Assembly (NCBI RefSeq): GCF_035918015.1
Contig: NZ_CP109132.1
Span: 930,001-994,000, forward strand
DNA from: Streptomyces sp. NBC_01754
Lineage (GTDB): Bacteria > Actinomycetota > Actinomycetes > Streptomycetales > Streptomycetaceae
DNA: 64,000 nt
Direction of reading: 5' to 3'
Of the stretch, positions 21,300-29,771 are shown piece by piece. The position numbers and the translations under genes are program-made. Positions within the stretch are counted from its first letter, which is position 1. The number at the start of each line of letters is the position of its first letter. Under the pieces are notes generated by a model, which was not told the DNA's origin, ran no database searches, and was given only the letters and a program-made list of their open reading frames with translations.

Positions 21300-21899
21300 T
21301 CAGCGGTCCAGCGGTGGCCGGTGTTCGCCGGTGCCGTCGTCGGGGCCCTGGCCGGTGTCCGTGCCGTCCTCGCGGATGACCTCGCCCTGGACCACCTTTC
21401 CGTCCGGCCGCCGCATCCGGGCCTGCTGGAAGGAGTCCGAGAAGCCTCCGGGGGGCGCCACCCGCATCCGGCGTTCCAGCGAGCGTTCGGCGTACCGCCC
21501 GAGCAGCGCGCGGACCGGGGGCAGCAGGAGCAGCAGGCCCGCCGCGTCGGAGATCATGCCCGGGATCATCAGGAGCGCGCCTCCCAGCATCAGGAAGCCG
21601 TTGCCCCTGCCGCGGGTGGCGGCCGGCTGCCCGGTGTCCGGCGCGTCCGGCTGCCCCGGCATCTGCTGGAGCGTCTCGGTGAGGTTGCGGAAGGCCCGGC
21701 GCCCCGCCCGCTTGATGACCGCGGCCCCGAGCACGGCACCGGCCACCAGGAGCAGCAGCACGGTGAAGCCGCCGGCCGCTCCGGCGACCAGGGTGAGCAG
21801 CCAGATCTCCAGCACCAGCCAGGCGGCGAGAGCCAGTGGCAGGAAGGTGCGGGCGCGCGAGCGTCGTGGACGGTTCGTGGGCGGGGTGCCGGTCGTCAT
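21300..21899 (-). CDS. fxsA: FxsA-family membrane protein
   Basis: 199 residues. Hydrophobic segments lie at about 18-36, 40-58 and 100-130, with the FxsA-type second half GNGFLMLGGALLMIPGMISD then LLLLPPVRALL, and a polar C-terminal tail. E. coli FxsA overproduction relieves F-exclusion of phage T7; the physiological role in actinobacteria is unknown. The ATG at 21899 was preferred over an upstream in-frame start at 21950 because it sits directly before the conserved region. It lies between rbpA and ppm as, from memory, in S. coelicolor. Confidence 0.88.
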   Translation of the reverse strand: MTTGTPPTNRPRRSRARTFLPLALAAWLVLEIWLLTLVAGAAGGFTVLLLLVAGAVLGAAVIKRAGRRAFRNLTETLQQMPGQPDAPDTGQPAATRGRGNGFLMLGGALLMIPGMISDAAGLLLLLPPVRALLGRYAERSLERRMRVAPPGGFSDSFQQARMRRPDGKVVQGEVIREDGTDTGQGPDDGTGEHRPPLDR

Positions 21900-21990
21900 G
21901 CCACCAGTGTGCCTGCCCGGGCGTCCGGGCGTCGTAAGAGGGGTGATCATGAGCCGGGCCGCCCGGCTCCGACGGCGCCGCGCCCGGGGT

Positions 21991-22758
21991 TCAGGTCTTC
22001 TTGCGGCCCAGGATCTTGTCCGCGCGGCCCGTGATGCCCCAGCTGGTGACCCGCCACAGGGCCTCGACCAGGATGTCCCGGCTCATCTTGGAGTCGCCGA
22101 TCTCTCGTTCCACGAACGTGATGGGCACCTCGACGACGTGATGGCCCGCCTCCACGGCTCGGCGGGCCAGGTCTACCTGGAAGCAGTAGCCCTGGGAGGA
22201 GACCTCGTCGAGGCCGAGGCCCTGGAGGGTCGCGGTGCGGAAGGCCCGGTAGCCCCCGGTGACGTCCCGGACCGAGAGGCCCAGCAGCATGCGGGAGTAG
22301 AAGCTGCCGCCGCGGGAGATCATCTCGCGGTGCCGGGGCCAGTTGACCACCCGGCCGCCGGGGACCCAGCGGGAGCCGAGCACCAGGTCGGCGTTCTTGA
22401 GCGCGGTCAGGAGCCGGGGCAGTTCCTCGGGCTGGTGGGAGCCGTCCGCGTCCATCTCGACGAGTACCCCGTAGCCGTGTTCGGAGCCCCATCGGAATCC
22501 CGCCAGGTAGGCGGCGCCGAGTCCCTCCTTGCCCTTGCGGTGCAGCACCTGGATCCGGCCGTCGTCCGCGGCGAGCTCGTCGGCCACCTTGCCGGTGCCG
22601 TCGGGGCTGTTGTCGTCGGCGATCAGGATGTCGGCTTCCGGGACGGCGGCGCGCACCCGGGCGACGATCAGTTTGATGTTCTCGACCTCGTTGTAGGTCG
22701 GGATGATCACCAAGACTTCGCCGAGCGGGCCGAACTGCCTCTGACCGCCGTCGTTCAC
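21991..22758 (-). CDS. ppm1: Polyprenol-phosphate mannose synthase
   Basis: 255 residues of a family-2 glycosyltransferase of the dolichol-phosphate mannose synthase type. Visible are VIIPTYNEVENI, the nucleotide-binding ADDNSPDGTG, the metal-binding VEMDADGSHQPEEL and GSRWVPGG. It transfers mannose from GDP-mannose to a polyprenyl phosphate at the membrane, giving the lipid-linked donor for periplasmic-side protein O-mannosylation. As usual in Streptomyces it is not fused to an apolipoprotein acyltransferase. The GTG start at 22758 has AAGGGG five bases upstream. Confidence 0.95.
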   Translation of the reverse strand: MNDGGQRQFGPLGEVLVIIPTYNEVENIKLIVARVRAAVPEADILIADDNSPDGTGKVADELAADDGRIQVLHRKGKEGLGAAYLAGFRWGSEHGYGVLVEMDADGSHQPEELPRLLTALKNADLVLGSRWVPGGRVVNWPRHREMISRGGSFYSRMLLGLSVRDVTGGYRAFRTATLQGLGLDEVSSQGYCFQVDLARRAVEAGHHVVEVPITFVEREIGDSKMSRDILVEALWRVTSWGITGRADKILGRKKT

Positions 22759-23303
22759 TACTGCCCCTTAATGTCCGTACGCAGGTGCACACCATATCCA
22801 GCGCACGGCGGCCGGGTTCCGACACGGTGGCGAGGTGTCGCGCCGGATCTCCGGACGGCCGGGGAGAAGCGGGGACAGAAGGGCGGAAACGACGGAACTG
22901 CGGATGGGGGCCCGGTGTCCTTCGGGCCGGCCTGGGACCCGCTGGCTGCGCGTCGACCGAAAGCCGTTGTCTACTGAACCGCCGGGCCCCACCCGGGTCG
23001 CACCTGCCGTCCGGACGAAGCCTTCCCTCGCCCCCGAGGCGCGGGCGCTGAACCTGGCTGTCAGTGGTGGTGCGCCGGTGCGGCGCACCACCCCGTGACC
23101 CAGCGGCGTTCGACGACTGCGTGGAGGTCTGCCCGGTCGGACGTCCAGTGGTGGACCCGGCCGAACCTACCGGCCTCCGGCCGCCTTCTGTCAACAGCCG
23201 TTCCACCTGCGGTTTCTTCTCAAAGTGCCTGGTCAGTGCCGGGACGCCACGGACCGACGTGAAGCCACCGCGCCTACGATCGGCGGTACGCGGGGTCCCG
23301 ACG
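22759..23303. other. Intergenic stretch with one hairpin
   Basis: 545 bases between ppm and the amidohydrolase gene, both on the minus strand. No coding frame is convincing and no tRNA is seen. A clear hairpin lies at 23066-23092; the remainder should hold the ppm promoter. Confidence 0.5.
23066..23092 (-). terminator. Hairpin downstream of the amidohydrolase gene
   Basis: A perfect 11-bp stem, GGTGGTGCGCC (23066-23076) with GGCGCACCACC (23082-23092), and a 5-base loop. It is placed to end the minus-strand amidohydrolase transcript. Confidence 0.55.
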
Positions 23304-24944
23304 TCACTCGTTCGGCCTCTCGTGGACGGTCTGCCCCAGGACCACGGTGCGCAGGCAGACCGGAAGGGCCTCACCCGGAGTGAGATCGGGCAGGCCGGGA
23401 GTGCCGGAACGCGGATCGGTCGACCACCGGGCCACCCGGTCGTCAGGGGCCTGGACCACCAGGTCGCCGGTACGCCAGACGGCGTAGTCCGCCGGGGCCC
23501 CGGGGACGAGCACGCCCGCGTCGTCGCGGCCGACCGCCCGCCAGCCGCCCCGGGTGTGCGCGGTGAAGCCGGCCCGTACCGAGACCCGGTGTCCGGGGGT
23601 GCGGTGGAAGGCGGCGGCCCGGACGGTCCCCCACGGATCCAGCGGGGTCACCGGGCTGTCCGAGCCGAAGGCCAGCGGTACACCCGCGCGGAGCATGGCG
23701 GCGTACGGATTGAGTGTGCCGGCCCGTTCCGCCCCCAGGCGTCGCGCGTACATGGCGTCCCGGCCTCCCCAGGCCGCGTCGAAGGCGGGCTGGACGGAGG
23801 CGGTGAGACCGAGTTCCGCGAAGGCCGCGATCGTCGCCGGGGTGAGCATCTCGGCGTGCTCCACCCGGTGCCTGGCGGCGCGCACACGGGCGAGCCCGAG
23901 GGTTTCGGCGGCGGCCCGTACGCCCGTGACGACGGCGGTCAGGGCCGCGTCTCCGATGGCGTGGAAGCCGGCCTGCAGTCCGGCCTCGGTGCACGCCGTG
24001 ACGTGCAGGGCGATCTGTTCCGCGTCCAGGTGGGCGGTCCCGGTGTGCGGGGCGTCGGCGTACGGCTCGTGCAGGCAGGCGGTGTGCGAGCCCAGGGAAC
24101 CGTCGACGAAGAGGTCGCCGGCCGCGCCGGTGGCGCCGAGCTCACGGATACGTCGGGCGCCCTTCTCGTCCTCGATCAGGTCGGCCCAGTAGCCGAAGAC
24201 CCGGGGGCCGGGCTGCTCCGCGGCGAGGGCCAGGAGGCCGGTGAAGTCGTCCTCGTCGGAGATCTCCGGGCCGGCGCACTCGTGGACGGTACCGATGCCC
24301 AGCGAGGCCGCGTGCGCCAGGGCGGCCCGCTGGGCCTCGGCACGCTGGGCGGGGGTGACGGCACCGTGGGCGGCGGAGCGCACCGCGTGATGGGCGGCGC
24401 CGGTCAGCGGGGCGTCGGGGTGGTAGCCGGCCAGGGCTCTGACGCCGGGGACCAGATCGAGGAGCGCGGTGGTCACGACGGCCGAGTGGACGTCGATCCG
24501 GGGCAGGTAGACGGGCCGGCCGCCGGCCGCCTCGTCGAGTTCGGCGCGGCTGGGCGGCCGCTGCTCGGGCCAGCGCGTCGCGTCCCAGCCGTGGCCGAGG
24601 ACGACCCGCTGGGAGGCGTGGCCGTTCACATGGGCGCTCAGCAGGCCCAGGGCTTCCGCGAGGGTGCGGGCGCCCGACAGGTCGAGTCCCGTGAGGGCGA
24701 GTCCGGTGGCGGTGGTGTGCACATGGGCGTCGGTGAACGCGGGCGTGACCAGGGCGCCTTCCAGGTCGATCACCGCGTCGACGCCGCTCGCGAAGGCGTC
24801 GGCCGCCCCTTCGGATCCCACCCAGGCGACATGGCCGCTTTCGACCACCATCGCGGTGGCGAACGGATCGGCGGGGCTGTGGACGTCTCCACCGCGCAGC
24901 AGCACGGTGCGGTGTTCGCTCTGGGGGGCGGCGCTCTCGGTCAT
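23304..24944 (-). CDS. YtcJ-like amidohydrolase
   Basis: 546 residues of the amidohydrolase superfamily, YtcJ/exoenzyme-regulator-like branch. Metal-site motifs are visible: TDAHVHTTATG (HxH), the middle GFHAIGDAAL, HRVEHAEM, and the late GSDSPVTPLDPWG with the catalytic Asp. It probably hydrolyses an amide or imide in the cytoplasm; the substrate is unknown. No signal peptide is present. The ATG at 24944 begins a typical MTESAAP leader. Confidence 0.88.
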   Translation of the reverse strand: MTESAAPQSEHRTVLLRGGDVHSPADPFATAMVVESGHVAWVGSEGAADAFASGVDAVIDLEGALVTPAFTDAHVHTTATGLALTGLDLSGARTLAEALGLLSAHVNGHASQRVVLGHGWDATRWPEQRPPSRAELDEAAGGRPVYLPRIDVHSAVVTTALLDLVPGVRALAGYHPDAPLTGAAHHAVRSAAHGAVTPAQRAEAQRAALAHAASLGIGTVHECAGPEISDEDDFTGLLALAAEQPGPRVFGYWADLIEDEKGARRIRELGATGAAGDLFVDGSLGSHTACLHEPYADAPHTGTAHLDAEQIALHVTACTEAGLQAGFHAIGDAALTAVVTGVRAAAETLGLARVRAARHRVEHAEMLTPATIAAFAELGLTASVQPAFDAAWGGRDAMYARRLGAERAGTLNPYAAMLRAGVPLAFGSDSPVTPLDPWGTVRAAAFHRTPGHRVSVRAGFTAHTRGGWRAVGRDDAGVLVPGAPADYAVWRTGDLVVQAPDDRVARWSTDPRSGTPGLPDLTPGEALPVCLRTVVLGQTVHERPNE

Positions 24945-24998
24945 GGGACCAGTTTCGCGCCTGCCCGGAACTCCTGCGCCCGCACCCCCCTCCGACCC

Positions 24999-25044
24999 GT
25001 CGGGCGGCCTCCTCGGATCTGGTCGGGCGGCCTCCTCAGATCTG
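24999..25044. repeat. 23-bp tandem repeat at the lrp-type gene end
   Basis: Two adjacent 23-base copies (24999-25021 and 25022-25044) differ at one position. The second copy contains the last codons and stop of the Lrp-type gene, so the first is a duplicated, untranslated 3' end. Confidence 0.75.
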
Positions 25045-25476
25045 CGGGGGCCGCGCCTCGTACGGGGTGGACAGGACGACGGTCGTACGGGTGGAGACGC
25101 CGGCCAGCGAGCGGATCCGGCTCAGCAGGTGCTCCAGCTCCAGGGGGGTGGCCACCCGCACCTTGAGGATGTAGTTCTCGTCACCGGCGACGCTGTGGCA
25201 CGCCTCCAACTCCGGTACGTCGGCGAGCCGTTCGGCGATGTCGTCCGGGGCACTCGGGTCGAAGGGTTTCACCGAGATGAACGCGGTCAGGGGCAGTCCG
25301 ACAGCCTCGGGGTCGACCACCGCGGCGTATCCGCGGATCACCCCGCGCTGCTCCAGCCGGCGGACGCGCTGATGAACGGCCGAGGTGGACAGGCCCGTGG
25401 CCTTACCCAGATCGGTGTAGCTCATCCGCCCGTCCTTGACGAGCAACTCCACGATGTGACGGTCCAGCTCCTCCAT
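25036..25476 (-). CDS. Lrp/AsnC-family transcription regulator
   Basis: 146 residues. The N-terminal helix-turn-helix is clear (MEELDRHIVELLVKDGRMSY, then LGKATGLSTSAVHQRVRRLE). The C-terminal RAM (ligand-binding) domain carries DENYILKVRVATPLELE. Such regulators form octamers and respond to amino acids. The ATG at 25476 was chosen because the HTH starts immediately after it; a longer in-frame start at 25566 adds only non-conserved residues. It is divergent from a small hypothetical gene at 25680, which is one possible target. Confidence 0.93.
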   Translation of the reverse strand: MEELDRHIVELLVKDGRMSYTDLGKATGLSTSAVHQRVRRLEQRGVIRGYAAVVDPEAVGLPLTAFISVKPFDPSAPDDIAERLADVPELEACHSVAGDENYILKVRVATPLELEHLLSRIRSLAGVSTRTTVVLSTPYEARPPQI

Positions 25477-25679
25477 GCGGATCAACCTATGGCCCCGAGC
25501 ACCTCCAGGCACAGCCGTGAAGGCCCCGGAAGCGCACGTTCGGGGGTCATGTGACGAACACCACACAGCTACGGATGGGTAGCCCCCGACCTGGGGGTTA
25601 CGGCCGACTCCCGACGGGAAGTGCTTGCTGTGGTCGAGGCCGTGGCGCCGAGCCGGCCCACCCGAGGGGGGAACAACCC

Positions 25680-26078
25680 ATGCAGAGCCTGAAGCTCACC
25701 GCCCGTGCCGAACCGGAACCCGTCGATTTCGACGAGGACGGCACTCCCGACGCGTACGACACCTTCGAGATGTACCGCGTGGTCTGCCCGGACTGCGCCC
25801 AGCCCATCGCCCTTCTGGCGGACGAGGACGCGCTTCCCGAGCACGCACTGTGCCCCACCCCGTGGAACCCGTTCGTACTGACCGTGTGCGCCGGTACGGG
25901 CAGCGCCGCCGCCCGGGCGCGTCCGGCCGACGAGTCGCTGGAGGCCCAGGAGCAGGAGGCCGGGCTGCTGTTGACGCTGCCTCAGGGGCTCGACTGGCGG
26001 ATGCAGCCCTTCTCGCACGCCGGCGGCCCGGGCTCGCGCCCCTTGCGACAGCCGCCCGCGCAGCGCCGAGCGGCCTGA
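25680..26078 (+). CDS. Hypothetical protein with a zinc-ribbon-like Cys cluster
   Basis: 132 residues starting at ATG 25680 behind GAGGGGGG. An acidic first third is followed by VVCPDCAQPIALLADEDALP, then HALCPTPWNPFV: a CxxC pair plus a third Cys, suggesting a small metal-binding or structural knuckle. The C-terminal third is low-complexity. I do not recognise the family. Confidence 0.75.
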   Translation: MQSLKLTARAEPEPVDFDEDGTPDAYDTFEMYRVVCPDCAQPIALLADEDALPEHALCPTPWNPFVLTVCAGTGSAAARARPADESLEAQEQEAGLLLTLPQGLDWRMQPFSHAGGPGSRPLRQPPAQRRAA

Positions 26079-26108
26079 CCCGCCTCGCTCTCGCCACCGT
26101 GCGGGCTT

Positions 26109-26128
26109 CCCCGCGGGCTCCCGCGGGG
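26109..26128 (+). terminator. Short GC-rich hairpin after the hypothetical gene
   Basis: CCCCGCGGG (26109-26117) pairs with CCCGCGGGG (26120-26128) about 30 bases after the stop. A second, imperfect stem lies at 26176-26206. Both fit transcription ends in this interval between convergent genes. Confidence 0.5.
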
Positions 26129-26300
26129 CGGCGGCGCCGTGCGCCCGCCCGCGCTCTCCTCCGGGGCAGCGGCCGGTCCCCGTGTACGGCGAGAGACACG
26201 GGGGACTGACTCCGCGCCCCGGCGCGGCACCTCCCGGGCCGCCGTGACCACGAACGGGACCGGACCATGACGGCACCCGTCCGGGTACGGCCCGTACGGC

Positions 26301-27473
26301 TCAGCGGGACTCGGGGCCCGCGAGGTGGCGGGCGATGACCATCCGCTGGATCTGGTTGGTGCCCTCGACGATCTGGAGCACCTTGGCCTCGCGCATCAGC
26401 CGCTCGACGGGGAAGTCGAGCGTGTAGCCGTACCCTCCGAGCACCTGGACCGCGTCGGTGGTGACCCGCATGGCCACGTCGGTGCAGAAGAGCTTCGCCA
26501 TCGCCGCCTGCCGTGAGAACGGCTGACCGGCGTCGCGCAGCCGGGCGGCTTCCAGATAGAGGGCGCGTCCGGCCTCGATCCCGGTGGCCATGTCGGCGAG
26601 CATGAAGCGCAGGCCCTGGAAGTCGGCGACGGGCCGGCCGAACTGGCGGCGCCCGGTGGCGTATCCGACCGCCTCGTCCAGCGCCGCCTGGGCCACGCCG
26701 ACCGCGCAGGCGGCGATCCCCAGCCGTCCCGAGTCGAGCGCGGACAGGGCGATCGCGAAGCCCTGCCCCTCGTCGCCGATCCGGCGGTCGTCGCCGATCC
26801 GTACCCCGTCGAAGTGGAGTTGGGCCGTGGGCGAGCCCTTCATGCCCATCTTCTTCTCCGGCAGCGCCGCGCCGAGCCCTTCGGCGTCCCCGGGGACCAG
26901 GAAGGCGGTGATGCCACGGGGGCCTTCCACTCCGGTGCGTGCCAGGACCGTGCAGAAGTCGGCGACGCCACCGTGTGTGATCCACGCCTTGGTGCCGGTG
27001 AGCACCCAGTCGTCGCCGTCCCGTACGGCCTTGGTGCGCAGCGACGCGGCGTCCGAGCCGGAGGCGGGCTCGGAGAGGCAGTAGGCGCCCAGCAGTCCGC
27101 CCGTGAGCATCGCCGGGAGGTGGGCGTCCCGCTGCCGGCCCGTCCCGAAGTTGGCGAGGGCGTGGCAGGCCAGCGAGTGGACGCTGACGCCGAGTCCGAC
27201 CGTGAGCCGGGCGGCGGCGAGCTCTTCGAGCACCTGGAGGTAGACCTCGTACGGCTGGTCGCCACCGCCGAACGCCGAGTCGTACGGCAGAGCGAGAAGG
27301 CCGGATCCGGAGAGGAGGGTGAAGACCTCGCGCGGGAAGTGGCCGGCTTCCTCCTCCTCGGCCGCCCGGGGGGCGATCTCCTTGGACACGATGTCGCGTA
27401 CGAGCCCGATGAGCTGCCGGGACTCCTCGCTGGGCAGTCGGCGTTCCACCGGCTGCGGGGCACGGTCGGGCAT
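26301..27473 (-). CDS. Acyl-CoA dehydrogenase
   Basis: 390 residues with the flavin dehydrogenase signatures CLSEPASGSDAASLRTKA (FAD/substrate loop) and, near the end, QVLGGYGYTLDFPVERLMR followed by VLQIVEGTNQIQR, which carries the catalytic-base Glu. It oxidises an acyl-CoA to the 2-enoyl-CoA and passes electrons to ETF. The ATG at 27473 has GGGAGGAG ten bases before it, so it was chosen over an upstream frame extension. The chain-length specificity cannot be read. Confidence 0.94.
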   Translation of the reverse strand: MPDRAPQPVERRLPSEESRQLIGLVRDIVSKEIAPRAAEEEEAGHFPREVFTLLSGSGLLALPYDSAFGGGDQPYEVYLQVLEELAAARLTVGLGVSVHSLACHALANFGTGRQRDAHLPAMLTGGLLGAYCLSEPASGSDAASLRTKAVRDGDDWVLTGTKAWITHGGVADFCTVLARTGVEGPRGITAFLVPGDAEGLGAALPEKKMGMKGSPTAQLHFDGVRIGDDRRIGDEGQGFAIALSALDSGRLGIAACAVGVAQAALDEAVGYATGRRQFGRPVADFQGLRFMLADMATGIEAGRALYLEAARLRDAGQPFSRQAAMAKLFCTDVAMRVTTDAVQVLGGYGYTLDFPVERLMREAKVLQIVEGTNQIQRMVIARHLAGPESR

Positions 27474-27686
27474 GACGGCGCTCTCCTCCCTGTCGGGTAC
27501 GACGGGCACGCACGGGGTCTGAGCGGCGCCGCCGGCTGATCCCGGGCGACGCCCGGACATCCATGGCTCCCCAGCCGATCCTTCCCTCCCGGATCACGAG
27601 AGTCGCCGGTCAGCGGCTGTGGCGGGTCGAGTATGCCCGATCGGAGCGTCCCCGTCACCGGGTCACGGTGTCCGATGATCAGGAAT

Positions 27687-27729
27687 ATTGGTCCGAACCA
27701 TTGACCAACTGGTCTAGTCCTCCTACGGT
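27687..27729 (+). promoter_or_regulatory. Chitinase-type promoter with two DasR-like sites
   Basis: Two 12-base repeats, TGGTCCGAACCA (27689-27700) and TGGTCTAGTCCT (27710-27721), flank the -35 TTGACC (27701-27706). A -10 TACGGT (27724-27729) follows at 17 bp. The longer forms at 27687-27702 and 27708-27723 resemble the DasR site consensus (ACTGGTCTAGACCAGT). This is the standard layout of streptomycete chitinase promoters. Confidence 0.8.
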
Positions 27730-27736
27730 CTCCCCC

Positions 27737-28193
27737 ATGCCTTATCGCGTCCATGCCAAATCCGGACGCGGACCCGGCATCCGTCGAAGTCCTCCCCCAC
27801 GAGGAGCCGGGCTTCAACAGCGACGCGGCGATCTCCAAGCTCAAGGAGCTCGGCATCCCGCCGGAGAAGCTGCTGCTGGGCATCGGCTTCTACGGGCGCG
27901 GCTGGACGGGCGTGACCCAGGCCGAACCTGGCGGTACGGCGACCGGGGCCGCCCCGGGGGCGTACGAGGCGGGCATCGAGGACTACAAGATCCTCAAGGA
28001 CAGCTGCCCCGTGACGGGCACCGTGGCCGGTACGGCGTACGCCCACTGCGGCTCGGACTGGTGGAGCTACGACACCCCCGCCACCATCGCCACGAAGATG
28101 GAGTGCAAGGACCAGCAGGGGCTGGGGGGCACCTTCTTCTGGGAGCTCAGCGGCGACACGTCCGACGGTGAGCTGATCAAGGCCGTCAACTGA
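27737..28193 (+). pseudogene. Truncated family-18 chitinase, promoter and C-terminus only
   Basis: From about 27816 to the stop at 28193 the frame encodes the C-terminal third of a secreted GH18 chitinase: SDAAISKLKELGIPPEKLLL, GIGFYGRGWTGV, WWSYDTPATIATKM and GGTFFWELSGDTSDGELI. The N-terminal signal, any binding domains and the catalytic DxxDxDxE strand are absent. An ATG at 27737 directly after the promoter opens a different frame; an in-frame ATG at 27752 would give 146 residues. The simplest reading is one internal deletion that joined the promoter to the 3' end. No catalysis is expected. Its position next to the SCO1431-type gene matches, from memory, chiD (SCO1429) in S. coelicolor. 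Confidence 0.85.
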
Positions 28194-28226
28194 CGCCTAC
28201 GGGGTATCCGCACGACAGGGTGGGCG

Positions 28227-28257
28227 GGGGCGGGGCGCCGGGCGGGCGCCCCGCCCC
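28227..28257 (+). terminator. Chitinase-remnant terminator
   Basis: GGGGCGGGGCGCC (28227-28239) pairs perfectly with GGCGCCCCGCCCC (28245-28257) around a 5-base loop, 34 bases after the chitinase stop. Confidence 0.75.
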
Positions 28258-28358
28258 TCCCCGTGTGTCCCGCGCCGTGCCGTACGGGTGCCGCGTAGCC
28301 GCTCACGCGGCTGGGCGGGCCGCCCCACGGCCGGAGGCGGACCGTGCCGCGCCGGAGG

Positions 28359-28502
28359 TCACATGAACCCGGCCTGGGTGACGAACACGGCGAGGACCAC
28401 GACGAGGGTCCATCCCAGGATGTGCTCCAGCACCTTCGGCCCGTCATCGGGGCCGCCGGTGCGGGCGCGGCGGAGGTTCTCGGCGGCAGGCGTCGCGGTC
28501 AT
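28359..28502 (-). CDS. 47-residue membrane protein, SCO1431 type
   Basis: Reading the minus strand from ATG 28502 to TGA 28359 gives a 47-residue protein: a polar N-terminus (MTATPAAENLRRARTGGPDD), then one membrane segment (EHILGWTLVVVLAVFVTQ). Size and sequence agree with the small SCO1431-family membrane proteins of Streptomyces, whose function is unknown. It is too short for most gene callers. Its place next to the chitinase remnant supports the identification. Confidence 0.8.
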   Translation of the reverse strand: MTATPAAENLRRARTGGPDDGPKVLEHILGWTLVVVLAVFVTQAGFM

Positions 28503-28626
28503 GGCATCTCGCTCGGTCGTTCGACAGTGGGGTCCCCCGTGACCCGACCAGAGTGCCGGAGAAGCGGGGCCCCGGGGTAGAGATCCGCGTCACAGCGCTC
28601 CCGGGTGCCGTTCGCCGCCACTGCCC

Positions 28627-28959
28627 GTGACGCCCCGCCCTCCCGGCGACGGCGGGCCGGGCAGGGTCCGGCGGACGGCTCCCCCTGTGGGCGACGTCAC
28701 ACGGCGGTACAACCGAGCGGGCCGTCCGCGGCCCCGCGCCGCCGGGACGGCGGCCCGGGACGCCTTCGACGCCTCGGCAAGCGCGTTCTCGCAGTCCGGA
28801 GCTGCCGGCCTGAACGCAGGGAACGCCGTCGTCACCGCGGGCTCGGCCCGCACCCAGTACGCGAACGGGCTCTGGCTGCGCGCGCAAGGCATCCACCACA
28901 TCGGTGGCGTGTGCGGCAACCAGCCCGGCATGCTCAAGTGGTTGAGGGAACTGCCGTGA
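28627..28959 (+). other. Uncertain open frame, possible gene fragment
   Basis: The last 65 residues of this frame look less like a composition artefact than their surroundings (for example GLWLRAQGIHHIGGVCGNQP), while the first 45 are Arg/Pro-rich. I cannot assign a family. It may be the 3' remnant of a lost gene, as the interval 28503-29075 holds no other candidate and sits where core DNA changes to accessory DNA. Confidence 0.25.
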
Positions 28960-29075
28960 CCCGACGTCGCCCCGCGCCACAGGTGCCGTACCGGGGCCGG
29001 CGGTCGGCGCCGGCTTCAGGCCCGTCATCCAAGGACAGCCGTATCCCGGCACCTCGACAACCGCTACCACTACCG

Positions 29076-29771
29076 CTACCGCGACAGTCTCTCCGTACCA
29101 GGCCTACGCCGCCCGAAGGTCTTGACGTTCTCCAGGCGCTCCGGCTCGAACGCGTCGATCGCTCCCGCTCCCAGGCCAGGGGTGTCCCTCCAGGTACGGA
29201 GCTTGCGGGCCACACCCCGTACCTTCGGGTGGGTCGGCCCGAGTGCGATGTCGAAGTGCGACTCCTGCGGCGGGACGAGGTCGCCGCCCCAGGTGACGAC
29301 ACCGTCCAACTCGGCCAGGATGTCCCGTACCACGGCCAGTTCGTGCGGGTACAGCCCTCCTCGTACGCCCAGCGGGTAGGCGTACGACCGGATCGCGATC
29401 GCCGTTCCCGACAGGTAGTTCGACTCGTGGGGCTGACGGATTCCGCGGGACGTGGTGTGGCCCGTCACGTCCTCCTTGCGCAGCTGGTCGATCTCGTAGT
29501 GGAACCGGCGGGCGACGTGGAGTAAGAGCGTCGCGGCGTCACCGCCCGCCAGGCGTACGGACCGGCCGCTTCCCTCGATGGTGTGGGACGCGGCCTCGTC
29601 GAGGATCTTCCAGCCGTTGGCCGAGCGGCCGCCGCGCCAGGTGGTTGCCGCCTGGTCGGTCCCGCCCGGGTCGGCGGCCCCGGCCGGGGCGATGTCGAGG
29701 AGGCCGAGAGCGGCGGCTCCGGCCAGGCTGCCGGCGGCGCCGAGCACACGGCGTCTGCTCAGATCGTTCAT
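29076..29771 (-). CDS. Tat-exported M15-peptidase-like protein, likely inactive
   Basis: 231 residues. The N-terminus is a Tat signal (SRRRVLGAAGSLAGAAALGL, then APAGAADPG). The body aligns with M15 (VanY/endolysin-type) peptidases: SNYLSGTAIAI sits where active members have SNHxSGTAIDL, and VVTWGGDLVPPQESHFDIA matches the second zinc motif (HFEI). Thus the first zinc His is Tyr and the zinc Asp is Ala, while the late His remains. A non-catalytic peptidoglycan-binding role is likely. Its ATG overlaps the stop of the upstream membrane-protein gene by 4 bases. Confidence 0.75.
   Translation of the reverse strand: MNDLSRRRVLGAAGSLAGAAALGLLDIAPAGAADPGGTDQAATTWRGGRSANGWKILDEAASHTIEGSGRSVRLAGGDAATLLLHVARRFHYEIDQLRKEDVTGHTTSRGIRQPHESNYLSGTAIAIRSYAYPLGVRGGLYPHELAVVRDILAELDGVVTWGGDLVPPQESHFDIALGPTHPKVRGVARKLRTWRDTPGLGAGAIDAFEPERLENVKTFGRRRPGTERLSR

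Noticed and set aside
22759..23303. A small gene or tRNA between ppm and the amidohydrolase
   Set aside because: No cloverleaf and no conserved frame; only a terminator-like hairpin.
27752..28193. A complete small chitinase-like gene
   Set aside because: It lacks the signal peptide and the catalytic DxxDxDxE region, so it is annotated as a truncated remnant.
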